Below are positions 41,201-49,119 of a stretch of 60,000 nt of DNA, piece by piece; the first letter of the stretch is position 1, and every line of letters begins with the position of its first letter. Under the pieces are notes generated by a model, which worked only from the letters and a program-made list of their open reading frames with translations, was not told where the DNA came from and searched no databases. The position numbers and the translations under genes were made by a program. The DNA is from Liolophura sinensis (taxonomy: Eukaryota > Mollusca > Polyplacophora > Chitonida > Chitonidae): NCBI RefSeq assembly GCF_032854445.1, contig NC_088296.1, positions 4,427,246 through 4,487,245 of the forward strand. Reading direction: 5' to 3'.

Positions 41201-44200
41201 TTTTCTCATTAAAGAAAAATAGGAAAAAAGAAAAAAATATTTAAGACCACGTACGTGTATATAACTACCTTTTCAAACTCTTTCCTCTCAACTCCTTGTA
41301 GTTTTTATGTTATCTCCACCTTTAAATATGTCTGCTAAATATTCGCCTATAGATGAATATAAAGAATAGAAAATTAGATGACGCCGGAGTACCTTACAAC
41401 TGCCAGTATGTTCCGTAAAACCCAGCTTATAGTTTGAAGAGTTAAAGGCATTTAATGCATTGAAGCCTTTCTTCGTATGCCTCTTTTATTTTTTATTTGT
41501 TTTTTTTTTCTTTAAATTCTTACATTGATGAAATTGAATTTCAAATACACATGAACTTGTGTTTCAGGAGAAGAAATGGCCCAGCCCGCCACAGTATGTC
41601 GTAGCAATTTTAAGGTGAGGTTTTGGGCTTGAGAAGTTTCATATCAACTGTAGCAAATTTTTTTTTTTGTTTTTTTTTGTTTTTGAAAAGTGTAGCATTA
41701 AGTATAAGGAATGCAGTAGAAAGTATTTTACAAAAAATCTTTAGAGTATAAAGATTGCTCTGTAAATTCTAAAGTGCATTAAAAAGTGTAAACAGTGGTT
41801 TATGATTTTGAAAGAATGCACTACCAGATATGAAGAAAGCATTACCAAATGTAAAGAATGCCCCTCCAAATGTGAAGAATGCACCTCCAAATGTGAAGAA
41901 TGCAAAATCAAATGTAAAGAATGCAACACCAAATTTAAAGAACGCAACACCAAATTTAAAGAACGCTCTAACAAATGTAAAGAATGCACTGTCAAATGTG
42001 AAGAATGTATTACCAAATGTGAAGAATTCAACGCCAAATGTAAAGAATGCATAACCAAATAGACAGAATGCCTATCATTCAGTCATAGTTGTTGTTGTTC
42101 TTGTTGTTGATAGTACATGTACTGGACAATGAAGCAACAGTTGGCTCACCACACAGTGACTGGGTGTAACATCAACCCTGGGGACCTCATGGCCTCAGGT
42201 ACCATCAGTGGACAGGTAAGTCATATATCCAGTTGCTCTAACACGGCCCATCCCATGGCCTCAGGTTCAGGTACCATCAGTGGACAGGAAGGTCATATAT
42301 CCAGTTACTCTAACATGGCCTATCCCATGGCCTCAGGTACCATCAGTGGACAGGTAAGTCATATATCCAGTTGCTCTACGCGGCCCATCCCATGGCCTCA
42401 GGTTCAGGTACCATCAGTGGACAGGTAAGTCATATATCCAGTTGCTCTACGCGGCCCATCCCTTGGCCTCAGGTTCAGGTACCATCAGTGGACAGGAAGG
42501 TCATATATCCAGTTGCTCTAACATGGCCCATACTATGGCCTCAGGTACCATCAGTGGACAGGTAAGTCATATATCCAGTTGCTCTACGCGGCCCATCCCT
42601 TGGCCTCAGGTTCAGGTACCATCAGTGGACAGGTAAGTCATATATCCAGTTGCTCTAACATGGCCCATACTATGGCCTCAGGTACCATCAGTGGACAGGT
42701 AAGTCATATATCCAGTTGCTCTAACATGGCCCATCCCATGGCCTCAGGTAGCATCAGTGGACAGGTAAGTCATATATCCAGTTGTTTCAACACGGCGCAT
42801 ACCATGGCTTCATAAAAATTCCTGATTAAAATTTGGTTTGTAGAGTTACCAATCACTTTAGAAGAAAATATCAGTAGTCACTTAGGCCTGTTCCTCTCCC
42901 TAAACAACTCAGGTTAGATTATTTGTTGTCTTTTTCTTTTAAGCCCAGGTAAAACACATATACCTTTGAAACGTTACGTGTATTCAGTGTGTGTTACATT
43001 CACACAATCCCAACATATACCTGACCTCGTCTGTTCCAGACACCCGATTCATTCGGCTCCATGCTGGAGTTGTGTTGGAAAGGCACGAAAACAGTTGATC
43101 TGGGAAATGGCGTAACTCGTAAATTCCTGAAGGATGGAGATGAGGTCATTATGACAGGTAATGATTGGATGAGTAATTTACAGATAATGGAGAGAAACAA
43201 CGTAGATCATGGATACAGTCGCTATTAAGAAGTCGGCAGATCAGACCAGGGTCGGATCGTACCAAAAGCTTTGAAAATAGTGCCTGTTGCTGCCTCACCG
43301 GTCGCTCAGCACTAAGAGGTCAGAGTAAGGAAACAGGATGGATGGCCCGGGTGTCAGTATAATGTGACTTGACTTGCCTGCCACAGGAAAACACACTATA
43401 TGTACATGTACACACACCTAATGACTCCTCCTCACATGACTGAAAAATGGTTTAGTATGAAACACAAGCATACATCCATGACAGATTATAAAAATTATAT
43501 ATATCGAGTGGGCATGAAAAATAGGCCGTACTTTGATGCTTCATTGCTCCATTGCTCCATTATCCTTTGTTCAAACCCTTTCAAACTTTAGACATTCAAA
43601 TGGCATGACTTTGTTAATATACTGACCAATTTTCAAGGTCATAGCTTGAGTAATCTGTACACAGGGTTAAAATGAAAACATAGCCTCAAAAACGCACGTT
43701 CTGGTGACCCACATTGCATCACCTGTCAGATGTCATGAATAGAGCGCGCGCTGCACCTTTGTGGCAAGCGTCAATCATGTGTCATCTGGAAAAATTGTCT
43801 GGCTTTAGTTCAGAGAAACCCTTCTGCCAGATAGGCACAAGTTTTGCTGAATCAAGATTGTTTTCTCTGAGGCGGACAAGGAATTCATCACCTTTTCAAG
43901 TAAAACAAGGTAGAACATCATTTTGAAATGTCCGTCCATTTTTGTGGCCACCTGATATACTATATATTGTTTGTGCTACACCCACATGCAGAAAAAGAGA
44001 CTGATGGGAAAATACAATCCTCATGACATTACACTTGACACTCTGCAGCAGGATGGGAGATAATTTAAACCTGTGTCTGTATGCTGCGACTGTTTAGGGC
44101 ATTGTGTCTGATAAGCCACATTGGAGGTGGGGTGTGGGGGGTGGGCGTGGGGGGGGGGGGAGGGGAGGATAAGCTAAGTACTTCTCAGAGTGGTGTCAGT

Positions 44201-44459
44201 ATACTGTGACAGGAAGGCATGTTGTGTCTGTTATCTTCAACATGGCACTCCTGGTACTGAGTACTGTAGATAGTACATGAACTACGTCATCATTGATGTG
44301 TCTTGTGACTTCGTCAAAAAAAAACCCAAACAAAAAGGTCTTTGATTGTTTAAATTATGATGGTTTTGTATATTACCCGCAGGATACTGTGAAGGCGATG
44401 GCTACAGGGTGGGCTTTGGTACCTGTGCAGGCAAAGTGCTCCCAGCGCTCCCTCTATAG
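23161..44459 (+). CDS. FAH: Fumarylacetoacetase, complete, 13 exons
   Basis: Cytosolic enzyme of the last step of tyrosine breakdown: fumarylacetoacetate to fumarate plus acetoacetate. Exons: 23161-23241, 24303-24413, 24941-25062, 25779-25828, 31259-31349, 32710-32807, 36752-36904, 37913-38043, 38304-38379, 41568-41614, 42114-42215, 43040-43157, 44383-44459. They total 1,257 nt, 418 residues plus stop (human 419), and all phases join. Human/mouse numbering holds through the middle of the protein. Metal ligands D126, E199, E201 and D233, catalytic H133, and Y128, R142, Y159, R237, Q240, Y244, K253 and T257 are all present. The later ASGTISG and GSMLEL blocks (Thr350 and Glu364 in mouse) are present too. 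The C terminus ends [10 protein letters not shown] saw no AATAAA within about 500 bases after the stop. Large arrays fill introns 4, 5, 6, 9, 10 and 11. Confidence 0.98.
23242..24302 (+). other. FAH: FAH intron 1, no recognised feature
   Basis: 1,061 bp with gtaacc donor and ttctcag acceptor. No repeat or exon recognised. Confidence 0.7.
24303..24413 (+). CDS. FAH: FAH exon 2
   Basis: 111 bp, phase 0 both ends, acceptor ttctcag, donor gtgaga. Encodes [20 protein letters not shown] and [17 protein letters not shown], residues 28-64. Confidence 0.97.
24687..24910 (+). mobile_element. SINE-A, nearly full length, in FAH intron 2
   Basis: A diverged head (GGACCTCTGTGGCCAGGCCG) is followed by AATGACCCACGAGCCTC, CAGCTCATGCTGGCCTCCTC, GGGGATGGTCGTGG, GATAAGTGAAATATTCTTGA and an AATAAAATAAA tail. 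TTTCCTCCYGCG is tandemly repeated inside. It ends about 30 bp before exon 3. Confidence 0.85.
24941..25062 (+). CDS. FAH: FAH exon 3
   Basis: 122 bp, acceptor cttggcag, donor gtgaaa. Encodes [20 protein letters not shown] and [20 protein letters not shown], then a split Arg (residues 65-105). The acceptor tract GTTATCTCCCTTGGCAG contains the dispersed CAAGGGAGATAAC motif in reverse. Confidence 0.96.
25483..25680 (-). mobile_element. MITE-2 copy in FAH intron 3
   Basis: About 198 bp with ends AATTCCTCAGCCTTTTCGC and GCGAAAAAGATTAAAGAATT, roughly inverted. The reverse complement aligns through its length with 45238-45438 and with 36101-36272 (shared AAGCATATTCTGA/AAGCGTATTCTGA and GCATAAATTGCACT). 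Confidence 0.7.
25779..25828 (+). CDS. FAH: FAH exon 4
   Basis: 50 bp, acceptor tttcag, donor gtaagt. Encodes (R)[16 protein letters not shown](G), residues 105-122; human AFISQASATMHLPATIG. Its last 21 bases are the first unit of the 37-bp array that follows. Confidence 0.96.
25808..26160. repeat. 37-bp array made from the FAH exon 4 donor junction
   Basis: Units start at 25808, 25845, 25882, 25919, 25956 and 25993. Each of the first five carries the exon 4 end (CAGCTCATATTG or close) followed by an intact GTAAGTCAG donor. From 25993 on, units decay (donor GTAAGT lost) and fade out by about 26160, where one more GTAAAT remains. Unit 1 is the real exon end. Use of the second donor would add 37 nt and shift the frame. 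Confidence 0.93.
26170..27115. other. FAH intron 4, left part; no recognised feature
   Basis: No exon, SINE or tandem array seen. A short CpG-rich patch lies at 26405-26500. Confidence 0.6.
27121..28355 (+). mobile_element. Penelope-like element relic with about 75-bp inverted ends
   Basis: 27121-27194 (AAATATAACAAGTGGAGCTG, TAGGTGTCAACAGG) matches the reverse complement of 28281-28355 (CCTGTTGACACCTATAGCTC, TACTTGTTATATTT). The inside encodes, with frameshifts and stops, the C-terminal part of a Penelope-like polyprotein ending in a GIY-YIG domain. Penelope-like elements are known with terminal repeats in direct or inverted orientation. In FAH intron 4, same strand as FAH. The reverse-transcriptase palm region is not present. 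Confidence 0.75.
27440..28205 (+). pseudogene. Degraded Penelope-like GIY-YIG endonuclease region
   Basis: Order of readable pieces: [20 protein letters not shown] then a stop; after a frame change, [20 protein letters not shown]; then [32 protein letters not shown]; then [15 protein letters not shown]; and, past a [23 protein letters not shown]...AYIGETGR is the GIY-YIG signature as seen in Penelope-like elements, where NRDxG near the end is also typical. The conserved Arg and Glu usually seen after the motif (TRLKEH type) read CMKGH here, so it is not expected to be active. The longest open stretch is 27783-28091. Confidence 0.8.
28455..29228. repeat. 37-bp minisatellite, about 21 units
   Basis: Unit CACTAGTGTTCTTCATTGCC plus AAATGACTCCCACAAAT. 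Variants include CACTGAGTG (one extra base) and GATTACTAGTG. In FAH intron 4; not related to any exon seen here. Confidence 0.96.
29235..29915. other. FAH intron 4, between arrays; no recognised feature
   Basis: An open frame of 91 codons at 29290-29565 has no recognisable domain. I see no repeat. Confidence 0.5.
29918..31258. repeat. 35-bp array made from the FAH exon 5 acceptor junction, about 38 units
   Basis: Unit TTGTCTGTTGTGCAG then GTGACTACACAGATTTAATG. Each unit reproduces an acceptor AG followed by the first bases of exon 5 (GTGACTACACTGATTT). Length variants of 30-36 bp arise from loss of one G after CAG, loss of TTG (TAATGTCTG) or TCTAGGGTGC forms. The true acceptor is the last unit and differs by TTCTGCAG against TTGTGCAG. 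Sits in FAH intron 4 and touches exon 5. Confidence 0.95.
31259..31349 (+). CDS. FAH: FAH exon 5
   Basis: 91 bp, acceptor ttctgcag, donor gtgagt. Encodes (G)[20 protein letters not shown] and GPDNALMPN plus a split Trp. Holds D126, Y128, H133 and R142. Confidence 0.98.
31360..32690. other. FAH intron 5, no recognised feature
   Basis: AT-rich, with A-runs near 32090 and 32500. No SINE, array or exon identified. Confidence 0.6.
32710..32807 (+). CDS. FAH: FAH exon 6
   Basis: 98 bp, acceptor cctcag, donor gtgagt. Encodes [20 protein letters not shown] and [12 protein letters not shown] with split Trp and Gly. VGYHGRASS carries Y159. Confidence 0.98.
32904..33180 (-). mobile_element. SINE, family D
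   Basis: A GAAT microsatellite, the complement of the tail, then GCTTGGGGTTTTATTTTAC, a GTCGTCTGGGGGCAGGGTGT body with CTGCCAAAGTGCTGGCGGC, ACATTATACCGACACGGGAC and CTCTCGGCGCTAAGCACCG, ending AAAGTCTTTATTATGAC. The tail resembles SINE-B; the body is different. The tRNA-like head is missing. In FAH intron 6. Confidence 0.7.
33240..35965. repeat. 32-bp minisatellite, about 85 units
   Basis: Unit TAGTCAGGTATATACTGACC plus TACTGTAGTCAT in 32-bp register. It contains a near-palindrome GTCAG-GTATATA-CTGAC. Left units are mostly ACTGACCTACTG; right units are mostly ACTGGCCTGCTG, with mixtures between. In FAH intron 6. Confidence 0.97.
36101..36272 (+). mobile_element. MITE-2 copy, right end truncated
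   Basis: TAATTCTTCAACCTTTTGGC, CCAAGCATATTCTGATGGC and TAAAAATGTGCATAAATTGC match the copies at 45238 and (inverted) 25483. The right end is replaced by the 73-bp array. Confidence 0.7.
36270..36650. repeat. 73-bp array derived from SINE-A core, about 5 units
   Basis: Units start at about 36275, 36348, 36421, 36494 and 36567. Each has CTGCCAGAACCTGCTTTGCT, GGGTTTCCTCCCACCATAAT and GCTGGCTTCCTCTTTAG. The middle part is the CCGGTTTCCTCCCACCATAATGC-type core of SINE-A. It ends about 100 bp before FAH exon 7. Confidence 0.9.
36752..36904 (+). CDS. FAH: FAH exon 7
   Basis: 153 bp, acceptor tttcag, donor gttagt. Encodes [40 protein letters not shown] and [10 protein letters not shown] with split Gly and Ala. 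Holds E199, E201 and D233. Confidence 0.97.
36905..37912. other. FAH: FAH intron 7, no recognised feature
   Basis: 1,008 bp with a gttagt donor and a ccccccag acceptor. No repeat recognised. Confidence 0.6.
37913..38043 (+). CDS. FAH: FAH exon 8
   Basis: 131 bp, donor gtacta. Encodes (A)[40 protein letters not shown] and PDQ. Holds R237, Q240, Y244, K253 and T257. Confidence 0.98.
38078..38160 (-). mobile_element. SINE-A fragment in FAH intron 8
   Basis: Short reverse-oriented piece: GTTTTACGTCGTACTCAAGA, ATATTTCGCTTACACGAC and CTAGCATTGTTGTAGG. Confidence 0.75.
38304..38379 (+). CDS. FAH: FAH exon 9
   Basis: 76 bp, acceptor ctgcag, donor gtatag. Encodes [20 protein letters not shown] and EVAIK plus split Gly; human [25 protein letters not shown]. 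Confidence 0.95.
38735..40108. repeat. 84-bp minisatellite, about 16 units
   Basis: Unit GACAATCCCTTTGTGCAAGA, GGGTGTCGATTGTAAGATAT, AAAGGTTACAATCAGGATCT and so on, 84 bp. A multi-unit block recurs at 588 bp (7 units): TGACAATCCTTTTGTGCAAG at 39241 and 39829. The array stays open in a plus frame for 492 codons (38736-40214) and in minus frames up to 184 codons. The dual-strand openness argues for a period artefact. In FAH intron 9. Confidence 0.95.
40215..41560. other. FAH intron 9, right part
   Basis: AT-rich; no exon or dispersed repeat recognised. An 18-bp perfect palindrome GCTCTACCTAGGTAGAGC lies at 40448-40465. Confidence 0.6.
41568..41614 (+). CDS. FAH: FAH exon 10
   Basis: 47 bp, acceptor tttcag, donor gtgagg. 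Encodes (G)[15 protein letters not shown]; human GEGMSQAATICKSNFK. Confidence 0.96.
41795..42062. repeat. 21-bp minisatellite, about 13 units
   Basis: Unit AATGTAAAGAATGCAACACC + A type, 21 bp. Open in several frames on both strands (Cys/Lys/Glu or Asn/Val/Lys periodic). In FAH intron 10, ending about 50 bp before exon 11. Confidence 0.92.
42114..42215 (+). CDS. FAH: FAH exon 11
   Basis: 102 bp, phase 0 both ends, acceptor gatag, donor gtaagt. Encodes [20 protein letters not shown] and [14 protein letters not shown], matching human [33 protein letters not shown]. Its last 30 or so bases seed the array that follows. Confidence 0.97.
42186..42815. repeat. 66-72-bp array made from the FAH exon 11 donor junction
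   Basis: Copies of ATGGCCTCAGG(TTCAGG)TACC, ATCAGTGGACAG and GTAAGTCATATATCCAGTTG. Copies of the exon end (GGACAG) occur at 42215 (real), 42287, 42353, 42424, 42495, 42561, 42632, 42698 and 42764. At 42287 and 42495 the donor reads GGAAGG and is dead; the other six keep GTAAGT. Spacing is 66, 71 or 72 bp. The exon 11 frame stays open to 42428. Confidence 0.95.
43040..43157 (+). CDS. FAH: FAH exon 12
   Basis: 118 bp, acceptor ttccag, donor gtaatg. Encodes [39 protein letters not shown] and split Gly. GSMLEL includes the residue equivalent to Glu364. Confidence 0.97.
43225..43480 (+). mobile_element. SINE-C copy in FAH intron 12
   Basis: Pieces ATGGCCCGGGTGTCAGTATA, ATGTGACTTGACTTG, CACACACCTAATGACTCCTC and CACATGACTGAAAAATGG resemble SINE-B in order but are diverged. 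A sister copy is at 48130-48370. The tail has ATACATCCATGAC. Confidence 0.55.
43490..44375. other. FAH intron 12, right part
   Basis: No exon or repeat family recognised. A G-rich tract (44126-44168, with a run of 13 G within it) could form a quadruplex on the plus strand. Confidence 0.55.
44383..44459 (+). CDS. FAH: FAH exon 13 (stop codon)
   Basis: 77 bp, acceptor ccgcag. Encodes (G)[20 protein letters not shown] and ALPL, then TAG at 44457-44459. Human ends [26 protein letters not shown]. Confidence 0.97.
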
Positions 44460-44814
44460 GAGACAAGGGGGACAACTCCAGGATTTCCTCTGTAGGAAAC
44501 AAGGACAAAGATTGCTAAACTTCATACTTATGCAAAGGGTGACAGATCATTCCTATACAGTCACAGTTCAACTAATAACTTGTGTTATCAGCTGAGAATA
44601 TGGTGCAATCATTGACAGTACTGGTCAACTAAAAAATGGGGTCTCCGCATTTTGATTTTTGGATTGGGAATTGAATTGGTTGTGCATTGTTTTGTTTTTT
44701 GTAGTATTTGACTAGTCCTTCTGTAACACCCCAGTATTTCTGTGGTCAAAATCACTGATCTTTGGACTATAGTGCTATCTGCTGAAATCTTTGTGCCATG
44801 TAACTTTCAAACCA

Positions 44815-44950
44815 TCAGAGCTTTAGGCTTTATGTTGACCGCTTTAGGCGTTATGTTGACAGCTTTAGGCTTTATTTCGACAGCTTTAGGTTTAATGTTG
44901 ACAACTTTAGGCTTTATGTTGACAACTTTAGGCATTATGTTGACAACCAT
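44815..44950. repeat. 21-bp minisatellite, about 6 units
   Basis: Unit GCTTTAGGCTTTATGTTGAC + A/C repeats between 44819 and 44948, about 360 bp after the FAH stop; it may lie in the 3' UTR. Confidence 0.9.
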
Positions 44951-45237
44951 ACATGATAAACTGTTTAGATCAACTTCCTGATTTGTGATATCAAAAAATG
45001 TATTTGGTATTAAACATGTCAATATGATCATACGGTAGACAAACCGATATGCCCAGCTGTTTATCGCCTGCATTGTTCGGTGTTGACATTTTCCAGGAAA
45101 GCGGTTCTTGTTTTGTGTAAAACCAGTGGATTGTTAGATAACAGATACAGAGGTTCATTCGGTTACAATATTATATATTTGAAAGGTCAGTTAATGCTGG
45201 AATGAAGTGCATGTAAACGAAAGGCTACGCTTTTTAC

Positions 45238-45438
45238 AGTAACTCTTCAACCTTTTCGCTTGTTTGCAAGGTGGTTAGTCAAGCATATTCTGAGGGGGTT
45301 GTTCTGTGGACACTTCTGAAATTGAAGCCCTGAAATTGGCCATTTCAAACAGTGTAGTTTTGTTTCCAAATCAGATTAAAAATGTGCATAAATTCCACTG
45401 AATGCTGCTGTTTCATATGGGAAAAGGTTGAGGAATTA
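45238..45438 (+). mobile_element. MITE-2 copy
   Basis: Left end AACTCTTCAACCTTTTCGC, right end GGGAAAAGGTTGAGGAATT, about 200 bp, inverted ends. Aligns with 36101-36272 and (inverted) 25483-25680. No coding capacity. Confidence 0.72.
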
Positions 45439-45787
45439 ATCTTTCTTTACAATTGATTCATCCTTTTTCAAGGGTTAATCCCAAAAGTTATCTGGTTTGT
45501 ATTAAGATAGGTCTGATTTCAATGGTCATGACATTTTGTCACGACCGAGTTCAGAGGGTTTATTCAGATAAAAATGTATTCACTCATACCTGAAGTGTGT
45601 CTTCGATCATGCATTAGGCGGGAGACGGGGTTCGTTGCCATTTAGCCCAATGGCTTACATCCGTCAATGTTGACCCAGTCAATTTATGTGGTATGTTCTG
45701 TTTCTTTCTGAGTTATAGAGCTTGCTACATTATACCTGCTTCACTGAAAATCTTAATGTGTTAATTTTAACAGAAAGTCTGCTGTTC

Positions 45788-45942
45788 GAGTGATGACAGA
45801 ACGTATTCTGCTACAGATCTGTTACATATAACACACACATTCTATTAATTCAACATAAAGTTTCTATTAGACCAACAGGATATTACGTTAAACATGACAC
45901 ATTGTTATTTTATGATAACAGAATACATTTTAGCATCACCCG
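45788..45942. mobile_element. MITE-1 copy
   Basis: About 155 bp with inverted ends GAGTGATGACAGAACGTATT and AATACATTTTAGCATCACC. Sister copy at 57921-58086 with the same interior (TTCTATTA, ACATGACAC, TTTGTT). Non-coding. Confidence 0.72.
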
Positions 45943-45949
45943 GAGAACA

Positions 45950-46730
45950 AACTTTGTTAAAATTAACAGATTAATGTTTTCAATCAAAAAGGGCAGTTTT
46001 TTTTTAATTTAAGAGATATTGTTTGTTTTTAGCCACTTTGTTAAGTTTGTTCTTCGCCTTGCCCAAGTTTTGTTAACATTTTTAACATAATCATTAATGT
46101 TATAGTTTATTCGTTTTTGTTAAGCATAGTTATGCATTCATCTGTCAGCCGATTCAACAGAGGTTTATACAGGACTACTGCAGATTTCACACCTGTACCC
46201 ACATGTTGGCCCAGGTGTACGCTACTAGTCATACCTGTACACGGGAAACATAAGGACCATAGCTTGTTTACCCTTCTTATCTTCATAAATTCTTTTTGCT
46301 TATTCCCTTCAAACCCCACCCCACGAAATTTTGATACCTGAAAAGAAAAAAGCGTGACTTGACGACCAGGTGCTCATTTTACAAAGCTATCAAAATTTTG
46401 TCAAGCGCCTTTACTGTGGTGACTTATCTTAGTTTGTGTTGTGATGACAACTACGTCATGCACTCTCCTAAACGGGTGTGTTGAGATGTACCTGTGATTT
46501 TATCTGTCATGGTGAGGGGATACTGCTGTGTTTTTGGTTGTGGATGTGGACATTTTGTATAGTCAATACACTCATTTTACGCGATGATTATTTGTGTTAC
46601 GGGCAGTTCTAGTTCAAAGTAAACGATTAACATGATTTTACCAATTCTGTTAGTATTATATACCTAATGTAAACGTTCGTACAGAGTTTAATTCTGTAAT
46701 GTATATATGACAAAATCAGTTTTAAGAAAT
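45950..46730. other. Intergenic, no recognised feature
   Basis: Between FAH and the calmodulin-like gene. Small open frames here show no domain. Confidence 0.6.
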
Positions 46731-46735
46731 GCAAG

Positions 46736-46872
46736 TACAAGGTCTGGCAGCAACCTGAGGATGGCCGTGAGTTTCTTCCGGGCTTTGCCCGGTTTCCTCC
46801 CACCATAGTGCTGACCGCCGTGAGATAAGTGATATATTCTTGAGAACGGCGTGAAAAACCAGTCAAATAAGA
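46736..46872 (+). mobile_element. SINE-A, 5'-truncated
   Basis: AGGTCTGGCAGCAACCTGAG, GGGCTTTGCCCGGTTTCCTC, GATAAGTGATATATTCTTGA and a short CAGTCAAATAAG tail. Confidence 0.85.
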
Positions 46873-46879
46873 AATTTTG

Positions 46880-48125
46880 TAAAAATGCAAGTGTTTCGCG
46901 TCATTGTGTATCTAATACGGTTGAGTGTGGTGAGGATAGGTAATGTGAAATAAGCTCCAAAGATCATGTTGCGCGATTTGTCGCATAGCAACGCAGAATT
47001 TAGTGAAATCGAAACTTGTGCACATGGTTATGGTCGAAAGGTATGAACCATTTGTGATGAACACGACTTGTTGGTAGAACACCGTAGCGGCTATTACAGG
47101 GCAAAGTTCCAAGATCTAGAACCACTGTTTTACAAAACCATTAAAATTTAATCTTCTTCAGAGAACAAAATATTTGATGTGGGATACTTAAGTTGAAATT
47201 GTGTTGGCACAGCTGAGAATCAGCGGTTAACATTTAATCGAATTGAGTTCAGTTTGGGTTGGAATTTCAGACCCAAATCGCCTTGTAAATCGAGACCCAG
47301 GCATTCGAATTAAAATGGAAAAAACTCGGTACGTTAAATGTTGTATTTTTAGTCGGGTATATATAATTATATGTAAATCAGTTGATCTCTACAATGCTGT
47401 GTGTCAAAATTGCGCTATGTAGCGTGCATTCCATCCAAGTTGTGCCAGTATAATGTTATCGTGTACATATGTTCGTGCAAAATTACAGAATCACGTGTGC
47501 AGTTATCCAAAAATATATACAGCACAAAGAATCTCGGATTTCACAACCAAAAGAAGCAAGTATGGGAAAAATGCTAGACCCGGTTGTACACAAGTGTATT
47601 GAAGCCTTACATTTAAGGCCTGTATTTTAATCTTTAACCCATTATTATGTTTTATAACAGGACTTGTTAAAACATTAAAATAGGGCTTACTTTTTTAGGT
47701 GAAAGGAATACGGTAGTAGGCAAACAGTTTAGATGTATTGAGTTCAATGGGGCTCCCGCTTCATTTGTTTTGCCTCTATCAGTGTTTATCAGTGTTTATT
47801 TAGTACACTTGTGAACAACCATGCCCTGCTTTGTTTACCAGTATTATAATGTTGATTTCCATTGGTCCATTTTTTATCTGAGGTGAAGGATTTAAAAATA
47901 AGCGGAAATAAAAAGTTGAAAATGTATTTTTCCGAAGGTGAGCCTTTTTTGTGTTCTTTATGGCGTTTGGTGGAGCCTACAGTCCTTTTATTTGTTGACC
48001 TTTCCGCTCAAGGAACAAGCCTAAATGTTGGTACATTTGGTACTTCCTACCTTATTAAAATATCTGATCCCGTTAATTTATCAAGGTCGTGTTCCTGACC
48101 GGAAGAATATGGACAGAATCCATCA
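46880..48125. other. Intergenic, no recognised feature
   Basis: No exon, array or known repeat recognised over about 1.2 kb. Confidence 0.55.
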
Positions 48126-48129
48126 AAAC

Positions 48130-48370
48130 GCCAGGACAGAGAGTAGTGAGTCCTCTACACACAGCAACGGAACCTTATGGCTCAGCGCGAAACGTGACTG
48201 GTTGGCCTGGCATCAGTATAATGTGATTGAGTTGAGTTTCATGCCTGGTGTCTTTGGCATAACACTTCAGTGGCAGCGGCACTTGACTCGCTTTGCCACA
48301 AGAAGACAGTATTTGTACACACACCTACTAATACCTCGTCGTCATACGTTAAACCCCAAACATACATACA
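48130..48370 (+). mobile_element. SINE-C copy
   Basis: GTGACTGGTTGGCCTGGCAT, CAGTATAATGTGATTGAG, ACACACCTACTAATACCTCG, GTCATACGTTAAACCCCAAA and an ACATACATACATA tail. Related to 43225-43480. Confidence 0.6.
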
Positions 48371-48749
48371 TATTCTGACGTGTATATGTATGTTGTCTTT
48401 CTCAAATGAAGAAATTGTTAAGCACGTATTTTCACACAGCTAAACTGCTTCTGGCTCCATTTCGGTCGTTAGCTATGTTAATTAGGTAAGACGAGTGGGT
48501 TCCCCACCAGTTTCACCAGACGGAGAGCAAAAGAGGTCACCTGCCGAATTCTTGTTTACCTCGACCAAATGAAAAGCCTCGTATAACATTGCAGGTGCAG
48601 GTAAATATCATAATGGCGTTTATAAGCTTACCGATATGACCTTTGGTTCGTGCAGGTGGTGACCGTGGTCATGGCTGTTGTGCGTTAAAGTGGCTACCAT
48701 AGCGACGTTATGTCCTCGGTGCGTGCAACTGACTATTATGGTGTTACGT

Positions 48750-48912
48750 ATCCATTTGTACATGGGAAGGTCTGTCCAGCCACCTGCGGATGGTCGTGGG
48801 TTTTCCCCGGGCTGTTCCCGGTTTCCTCCCACCATAATGCTGGCCGCCGTCGTATAAGTGAAGTATTCTTGAGTACGACGTAAAACACCTATCAAATAAA
48901 TTAATAAATACT
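48750..48912 (+). mobile_element. SINE-A, 5'-truncated
   Basis: GTACATGGGAAGGTCTGTCC, CTGCGGATGGTCGTGGGTTT, ATAATGCTGGCCGCCGTCGT, GAGTACGACGTAAAACACC and an AAATAAATTAATAAATA tail. Confidence 0.9.
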
Positions 48913-48977
48913 GAGAAATTAAAGAGACGTGACTTTTGGAGAAATGAATTACATTGAAAATGGGTAGTACGAGGTAT

Positions 48978-49112
48978 TTGATTTATTTATTTTTGTGATT
49001 TATGCTTTAAACCGTACTCAAGAATATTTGACTTATACGATGGCGGCCAGCATCATGGTGGAAGGAAACAGGTCACAGCCCGGGGAAAACCCACGATCAT
49101 CCGCAGGTTTAG
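48978..49112 (-). mobile_element. SINE-A fragment
   Basis: Reverse-oriented TGATTTATTTATTTTTGTGA tail, CTCAAGAATATTTGACTTAT, GCCAGCATCATGGTGGAAGG and CACGATCATCCGCAGGTTTA. Confidence 0.85.
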
Positions 49113-49119
49113 TACAATG

